From positions 1-64,000 of the forward strand of contig JAKCPI010005101.1 in assembly GCA_023213315.1 (NCBI GenBank): a DNA stretch of 64,000 nt, read 5' to 3'. A model generated the notes under the pieces. The model did no database searches, was not told the origin of the DNA, and saw only the letters and a program-made list of their open reading frames with translations. Of the stretch, positions 29,701 to 38,700 are shown in pieces. The DNA is from Euborellia annulipes. Its lineage: Eukaryota > Arthropoda > Insecta > Dermaptera > Anisolabididae. Positions within the stretch are counted from its first letter, which is position 1. Every line of letters begins with the position of its first letter. The position numbers and the translations under genes are program-made.

Positions 29701-32700
29701 CTTTGCTGACGTTTCTGTTCATAATTTCGTTAATAATTAAGAGATTTGTACGAATGAATGATTTTTAGAAAGCCAAAGAACTATAGGATATCGTCACATA
29801 TATGTTTTTTGCATTCAGGGATATCTAAAACTGTATTAGGGGTGACCAAAGCAAAAAAAATCTTGAAAATCTCGATTTTTTAAAACTTTAAGCCGTTTGC
29901 GGCACGTCTAAATGACCTCCGATTGGAATGAAACTTAAAATTTATATGTATTCTAACTATCTGCATAATTTGACGAGGTGTCGCGTTAAAAATAATTTGA
30001 ACATTCTAAATAAAATTATTATTGGCTGCATCCTCTTTTTGTATCATTAATCCAATTATATAACAGCCACAATTCGTTATAAAATTCTAAATAAAAGCCG
30101 TTTTAGAGCCCATTTTCGACTAAAATCTATTTTTCTCTATATCTCTAAAACTGTGCCTGATGGGGAAAAACTGAAATGATATTTGAATTCAGCATGAAAA
30201 ATAGTTGTAGAATTTTATATCTTCATTCTTGTGAAAGAAAAAAAAGTTCATTTTTGTCGACTAGTGTTATTGTCAAAAAATATTTTACTAAATACATGGG
30301 CGTAGCCAGGGGGAGGCAGGGGGGCCGTTGCCCCCTGGCTGGTCCTAAAAATTAAAAAAATATATATATATATATATTTTTCCCATTGGAAATTTTTTTT
30401 AACACTCCAATTCACTACATTAATTTAATTTTTTTATTTTATTTAAATAAATAATTAATACTCTATGTAGATATTAATTGCAAACCCCCCTCTTCGCCCT
30501 AACGAGGAGTTGGCCCCCCCTAACAAGAAGTCTGGCTACGCCCATGACTAAATATCTTTTAGACCATTTTTCCCCTCAAGCGAAGGAGCCCTGGACTTAA
30601 TTAATTTGATATCTTCATGTTTGTTGAATTGTTTCTAACTTAATGGTAATGGCTTAAGTTTGCTGACCTTTGACGATTTGTCTCGTGAGTAAGATCCCAT
30701 CCCCAAGTAATAAAGTGAGAATTTAAATGTTGAAGAACTGTTTCAAAACATAACAATTGCGTGCAAAAGACATTTGCCAATACACTCGAGTCGTGATGTA
30801 AATACATTGCTAAAAGACGTCGCTAGAAAAGAAAAAAAAAAAGGAAATTGTAATAAAAATATAAGAATTTATTATTAGTTAAAAATAGTGTAGAAGATAT
30901 ATATACATGTTTAGCGGGTTTGTGGCATGCTTCTTTAATGGCCTCATCTAAAGTCCCAGGGAAAAATTCAGGTCTTGAGTGTCCATAGCGATTAGTGAAT
31001 TCGTCAATAAAATGAATACAACCAGCCGTTTCATCTTCAACGTTCGGTGGAACTAAAAAACACAATTAGAGTAAATGTTACGCTACTTTCTTCTATCATC
31101 AGGGCAGGGCACAATGAATTGAGTCAGAATGGTTAAAAAAACCAGGGCACTGGTCAAAAGAGGTTAAAAACGTCCAAACAAAATTAAAATGTCTAAATGG
31201 CCTTAAATTAAATTTAAAAAATAATCCTGACACAAAAATCTGGTGTGACATGCACAGAAAACAACTTTTAATTTGCAAATGTAAGAGAAAGTTTGTGCGG
31301 CTAGTCACACCAAATTTTTTGTCCATATTTTTTTTTTTAAACTTTCAACTATTGGTCCGAAATTCCTGTAAATATAAAAATTATGAATTTAGTTATTTTT
31401 AAGTTCAGTTTTTTAGATCTTCCATTTCTGTATGTTTTATGTAATTATGTAATTATGTAATTTTCCCGAAATATAAATATATAAGATATGAATATTATTT
31501 GTTTATTTCAATAAAAACCACTGGTCAAAATTGGATTAAGGTGCGCGTCTCGAAAAACTGTTAGAAGACGATTCAGTACCGAGTTATTCTAGGCGGCAAG
31601 AGATGGCGTTAGTTTTTCCAATAGGAATCCAAGGGATTTATTCCATTTCATTTGAAAGATTCCAGCTAATTAATTAAGGGTAAAAAATTAATTATTTTTT
31701 AACACAATGATTACTAATTTAATTATCTACAAGATATAGAGCGGATATTTTTTAAAAATATCTTTTATTTAATGCGATTAATCTAAAAAAAAATTTATTT
31801 TTTCGAAAATCAAAAAAGGACTTCTATAAGTTGTAGATATTTTAAATAGTTAATAAAAAAAATTTGGGTCTATGCCCAACCCGAGACGCGCACCTTAAAA
31901 TCAGGACAGTTAAAACCGGTTTTAACCGAAACACCCTGAGCTCATATTTGAGTTATCACAAGCCCATTCTTTGAATTCTTAATATTAATATAATAATATG
32001 GATTTACAATATCAACAAATTGTAGTTGTGATGCATCTAGAAAATGAAAGAGATCAGCCAAAGTGGGTTCAATAAGATGTTTCGGCCTAAATTTATGGGC
32101 CATCCTCAGTAATTGGAGTTGGAACTAGGGGTTTTGTCCGCTCGCTAGATAAAAAAACGTTCAGACGTTTCGGACAAAATTTATTCGTCCAGATATAAAT
32201 AAGCCTATGAGAGCTGAAGATTGACGCATACATTTTGTCCGAAACGTCTCCTTCGGCTTTTGGCATTCAAAGGCGCTGCTTTCGTACATGCTCTTTTACA
32301 AATTATTAATCTCAAAATGTCTACTTTATAAATAAAATTAAATCCGGTCCATTATCCAGGCTACTACCTAGGCCTAGCGATATTTAAAGGATTAAGGGAA
32401 GAAAACTTTTCAAAAAGATAATAGAGAGAGATAGATAGATGATCATACTTAGTGTTTGAATTTTTTTCGTTTCTACATCAACAAAAATGTCATCTTCTAC
32501 ATTAAATGTTTCTGAAGCATCCTCGAATTCTTCATCATCACTTTCTAAAATGTCAACAACTACCTGAAAAAAAAAGAAATATTGAATTTAAAAAAAAATT
32601 CACTCTTAAAACGGGAATCAAGTTTCATTCCCAAAAAAGCGCCTCTCTAGGGTTATCAGAGTCCCTCCGAAATACAAATCGCTGTTGATTAAATCTTTTT

Positions 32701-35700
32701 CAAGCCAAACATTCTACATATATGAAGGCGGAACGGGAGCGAAGGTGTTACGCATGTTTTTCCCGATTGTGTGTCATAAAAAGTAAGCCCAAAAATTCAA
32801 GTAATTCGAAAATTTGCCAAGAGATGTCAGAATGGTAGCTAATAATATTTAATGCATTTGGTTGATTTATATTGATTGATCTTTTAACAATAAATACTTT
32901 ATAAATGTTATTATATATTATGTATCTTTTATAAAAGCATAAAAATATATAAATATAGGCTAATACTATGGGGGATCGGCTGTTAGACTAGCCTGCCATC
33001 TATTGCAGGAATGCTGAACTAATTTGACAGTTGATTTTTTTAAATAAATCATGTAAGCTTATTTTAATATGTGATTAATAATAACAATAAATTCATTTTT
33101 AAATTTAAAAAAAATTAAAGATTATTGGCACAGATTGTTTTTTTTTTGTATTTGCTTGATAACAAAAAAATTAATTTCCTCAATTTTTTAATAAGTCATT
33201 AAAAGAATTATAGCTCGATGTCCCAATAATCTCTTATGAATTTAATTCATTTAAAAAAAAAACCGCATTGAAAAATTCCTTATAATAGTCTAGTTTTTTT
33301 TAAAGTACGTTTAGACGTCGCTCCTGAACCCCATTAACGATACGTTAATTCAAGAAACATTTAATGGGCATTTCTAAATCAATTTAACACAAAACCATAT
33401 CATTTTAATAAATAATTACAATTTAAATAAAACCAAGACAAAAATGAGGAAATTTTTTTATTAACGCCACATTTCTAATTTATTGTTATTATTAATCACA
33501 TATTAATTAAGAAATTTTTAAAATAAGCTTAGATGATTTATTTAAAAATCAACTGCCAAATTAGTTCAGCATTCTTGCAATAGATGGCAGGCTAGTCTAA
33601 CAGCCGATATAGTATTATTAGCTTATATTTATATATTTTTATGCTTTTATAAAAGATACATAATATATAATAACATTTATAAAGTATTTATTGTTAAAAG
33701 ATCAATGAAAATCAAAAATATTATTAGCTATCATTCTGACATCTCTTTGCAAATTTTTGAATTACTTGATTTTTTGGGCATACTTTTTATGACACACTAC
33801 GCCATCTTAGCGGGAAAAACATGCGTAACACCTTCGCTCCTGTTCCGCCTTTAGATAGATTAGAACAGGTCTTCTTAAGAAGAAACAAAATGTTACGTTA
33901 TTTTTTTGACGCGCAGTGTAGTTAGTTCTTAATATATAAACACCAATAATTTATAAAATCGCGAGAAAGTGTAATGTGATATAAATGCTGACTGACAATT
34001 ATTTTCTTAACGTAAACGTGACTGATGAGGCCATTATCCTCGGTTGGAGCGTTTAACTGGACAGATGATGGCATTATTTAAATAACGACTTCGCCTTCTC
34101 CTGGCTCTATTCCCCTTTGGTAGATTGTCGATTTATTCAATTTACTTACTTTCTTTTCTTTCGAGTTATTTTCTGCTTTGACAGTAAGGCGGTGAACGGG
34201 ATGTGACAATCCTGCATTTGCAAGACAAATTTTATCACTTTTTAAACTTTTAGGCCAACCAGTCCAACTCTAAAGAAAAATAAATAAATAAATAATTAGT
34301 CTGAATTTATTTAGTAAAAATCAAATTTCCATACCTGGTGCCTAACAGGAATATTTGTTAAAGAATAAACATCATTTTTAATCTCCAAAATGGTCTTCGA
34401 TCCATGAAATTTTAGATCGTAGTTTTTATTATCATATTGTATTTTCAAATTGTAAATTTGTTGTAACCTCTCAGCTTGACTAGGTCTGAAAGAAACAAAA
34501 TAATGAAAGAATGTATCATCGATAAATACGATTGGAGTTTATTGAATATGGACCCTGTTATGCATTAGTGTGTCAAGCGCCAAAAAAAAAAAAAAATAAA
34601 AAATTGAGTTAAGCACGGAATATTGTTTCAAATGCTATAATTAATAGTATTTTTTATGAAATATGTCCTAAAAAAATTTATATTTAATGTTACTTGCACA
34701 ATTGACAAAAAAAATTATATATAATCTAATCAAAACAAAAAACTTTAATGTTGATTTTCTCAAATCTCGGTAGCTGGCGCTTGACACACTAATGCGTAAC
34801 AGGGTCCATATACCGGTATCAGCGTTGAATTTATTTTCATGATTTATTATTTGGATTTTACTCTTATAAAACTTGAAATTTAGAGCCACCCCCCCCACAC
34901 AAATTGTTAATCTCATCTAATTTCTGATATGTACCCCCAATTTGATAACACTCATTAGAGTTGTTTGAGAGTATCCCAAGATAAAAACGCACATAAGCAA
35001 AGTTAAAGAACCCCCCACCCCTGGAACATTCAAATTGAAGAGGTGATGAACGACAATTGAAATTGCTGGAGGTATTTTCAGGCCAAATTTTATTCCACTA
35101 TTCAGTCGACGTTTCGGGGGACTTAACGCCTCCCTTCATCAGGACTCTAGTCATGTACAAAGGCAAACATACAGCTTAATTTACATTACAATGATTCTCA
35201 CTCACTCTCACTTGTCTTTTTTTTTTTTTTTTTTTTTTTTTTTTGTTACATATATTCTATGCTTTATGTTTGCCTTTGTACATGTCTAGAGTCCTGATGA
35301 AGGGAGGCGTTAAGTCCCCCGAAACGTCGACTGAATAGTGGAATAAAATTTGGCCTGAAAATACCTCCAGCAATTTCAATTGTCGTTCATCATCTATCTA
35401 CACCAGGCTTTTCCAATCATCATTAAATTGAAGAGGGCACTCCTGGTTTATAACATTTGCTATTTAACTAGTGAGCAGCTCCTTCGTCTTTTCGTTGCTT
35501 TAGGGGTTGAAACCCATTCTTTTCAAGGATGTGTGTTCCAGCGAAAAAATATCTATTTTTACCTTTAACAAGACTGTGAGTGTTTGAGGTCAAACATCCC
35601 ATGGCCCCCGGGAATCGAACCCAGGATCTCCGCGCCAGGCAATGCAGAGGTCGAGGGTCCGGTGGCCTGGTACAATGGTTAGCACGCCTATGCTCCGGAA

Positions 35701-38700
35701 AGGCGGAGATCCTGAGGTCCGATTCCCGGGGGCCATGGGATGTTTGGCCTCACCAATAAACAACACTCACATGTCTTGTTAAATATATCTATGACTTGTT
35801 AAGCCCGAATCGCGGTATTTTGAATACTATTATCTTATTCAAATATATAGATCTCGAAAAATATTTAACTATTTATCTATTTTTACCTCCAAATTAGATG
35901 AATTAGTAAATGTGTTACAGCTGGAAATCGTAGATCAGGGCGATAAGGAGAAAAAAACCAGCTTTCTTTTTTCTCTCATAACTTCAATTTATTTGCAAAT
36001 AAAATTTAAGGATTGTGGTGTGGGTTTCAAGTGAAACATTTTGAACAAAGCTTGTATTTATGTGAGTTTCACGAGGGTAAAAAAGTATTAACACAAATTT
36101 AAATACTCGATATATTTCGGTAGTTTTTTGTAACTCCTGAAGATGGGTTAACAACAACCCGAAATATATCGAGTATTTAAATTTGTGTTAATACTTTTTT
36201 ACCCTCGTGAAACTCACATAAATACAACCTTTATTTGAAAATATTTCGGCTCCTATACAGGGGCCATCTTCAGTGCATATATGAATTTTTTTGGGAGAGA
36301 TTGTCAAAATTATAAAATAATTGAGAAAAATTGAGCGCATGTATACTGGGTATATATATTTATATACTGTCATAGAACGTGTAGAAGCCCAAGCGTTCAA
36401 ATTTTCTCAATTATTTTAAAATGTTGACAATCTCTCTCAAAAAATTTATATATGCACTGAAGATGGCCTGTATAGGAGCCGAAATATTTAATTGAAGTGG
36501 TGAGAGAGAAAAAGGAAGCTGGTTTTTTTTCTCCTTATCGTCCTGATCAGATGAATTAATTAAGAGCATAGCATTATATTAACAACCTAAAAATTAAAGT
36601 ACAGTGAGGGACAATATTAAGTCCCACCCATGCGTTTTCTATTTGTGATTGTTTCATTGTTTTGAAAAAATATTATATATTTTTTAATGGAAACCTTCAT
36701 AGTTCAAAGCTTAGAAAATTTCCAATAAAGATTTTCATTTTCTTTTATAAAAACAATGAAATAATCACAAGTAGAAAACGCATGGGTGGAACTTAATATT
36801 GTCCCTCACTGTACTAGTACTCTTTGGCTGATTTTATTTCAGAGCCAGAGTTAAAAATTAAATAATCACATGAGATGTTTGAATAGATTTGATTTAAATA
36901 AATTTTCAAAGGGAAAAAAAAAACACAAAACATACTCATCAACAAGCATATCTTCGTCTCCATCAATAATAGAATTTGGAAGGACTAAAGCAAGAATGTT
37001 ATCACGAGGTAGTTCAAGAGATTTCAAAAGATTAGCATCACTGGTTGGATAGTTTTTCCAGCCTTGAAGATCTTGCTGACAGGGAAGGACGCCCAGCCGT
37101 CCAGCAATTAACGATTTTAAATCACCTACAATCAATCAATTAGAAAATAAAATCAAAGAAAGAAAGAAAAAAGAGAGAAATTCTCAACTTACCAACTGTA
37201 TTTGTGTCTTCTAATTGAAATTGAACTATTCTATCATCGAAATGTATATGGAAATGCAATTTACGAACAGAATTATTGAGATCATTGGAAGTGGACGGGA
37301 GAGCAGCAACATCAGCGCTTACACTAATTGGAATTTGAAATGAGGAAGGAAATGTTTTATTTGAGCTGCAACTTTCAATTATAGAAATATCCGAGTCTTG
37401 ATTCGATTGTTTTCTTGTAACTTCGGCAATCATTTGAATATCAGAGTCCATTTCTGATGGCAACGCTTGAGTCTCTTGAGGCATCACGCGATTTATAGCA
37501 GTCTGCAAAAACAGAACAAAATTAAAATTAACATTCAAAGAGGGTCAAGTCGGGCAGCCTCCTCTTTAAATCACCCAAAAAAAAAAAAAAACACTTTTTT
37601 AGATTTTGACCAGGACTCTGGTCAAAAGTGGTTAAAATCGTCCAAAATTGCTTTTTTTTCAATTTTATGCTATTATTATTGATATAAATATCTTTTATTT
37701 TCTCTTACCCTATATGGACCCTGTTATGCAATGGTGTGTCAAAGACCAAAAAATTCAAAATTGAGTTAAGCACGGAATATTGTTTCAAATGCTATGATTA
37801 ATAGTATTTTTTATGAAATATGTCCTAAATAAATTTATATTTAATGTAAAAGCATAAAATTATTTTTACAATATTTCAATGCAGGATTTACATTTTGCAA
37901 TAATGATTTATGTTCCTAACACGTTGTTTTTTATGGTGTTAACAACCAATAAAAACTTATTTAAACTTAAATAAACCAAAATCCTTTTTTTTTTGAAAAA
38001 TGAGAAATGAATTCGTAGATGTCAAAATTTAATTTTTTGATATTATTCCTGATAATGAAGATGAGGATCAGTGCGATTTCGAAAAGACAACAAAATAAAT
38101 AATATTAAGTCGATTTCATTATAACTTTGATTTACTGTTAAAAGAACTTTAATAATATCTTCGTTTTAATTTTTGAATTATAACCTAAAATTATTTTATT
38201 TATTATTAAGAGACTTTGAAGCATTTTTGCAAATTGCAAATTAGACTTAGAGAATTTTGCAAAAATAATTTTTTATATTTTATTGTTTATTCTCTAAATT
38301 AGTCGTATTTTTAGAGATAATTTATGAATATCTGCCATAATTACAGTATTTACTTGCACAATTGACAAAAAAAATGATATTATAATCTAATCAAAACAAT
38401 TTAAATCAGAAAAACTTTAATGTTGATTTTCTCAAAACTCGATGTTTGGTCTTTGACACACCATTGCATAACAGGGTCCAAATAGAATTCAGAAGTGAAA
38501 ACAATGAATTAATCATATGAGCAAATGCTTTATGGGTTAATAAACCGAGCCTCGTCCTTTGTTCATTGAAAGTCTCTATTAAAGCCCCCCAGTTGCAATT
38601 TCTCATATGATTAATTCATTGTTTTCATTCATATAGTGCGATACAGAGTCTCGAATAACGCGTAAGATGAATTTCACATAGTTTCTGATATTTGAAGCTG

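Larger units (their letters stand above)
35044..35424. mobile_element. Palindromic hammerhead retroelement with 12-bp duplication
   Basis: The direct repeat AAATTGAAGAGG (35032-35043 and 35425-35436) flanks a palindrome (35044-35394, arms GATGAACGACAATTGAAATT and its complement) plus a 30-nt non-palindromic right tail (35395-35424). Divergent hammerheads lie at 35104-35146 (minus) and 35290-35332 (plus), each followed by AATAAAA about 15 nt beyond the cleavage site. The loop contains a T26 run at 35218-35243. Intronic in FAF1. Confidence 0.85.
35906..36548. mobile_element. Palindromic hammerhead retroelement containing a second one
   Basis: The direct repeat AGATGAATTA (35896-35905 and 36549-36558) brackets a left tail of about 30 nt containing CAGCTG, then inverted arms (GATAAGGAGAAAAAAACCAG near 35942; mirrored near 36535). 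Hammerheads of the ATAT-helix-III type are at 36237-36274 (minus) and 36454-36490 (plus). A second element (36001-36229) is inserted in the left arm. Confidence 0.75.

Noticed and set aside
35659..35740. A functional tRNA gene.
   Set aside because: A and B boxes fit, but the acceptor and anticodon stems do not close, and partial copies recur elsewhere with the same tail, so it is a SINE.
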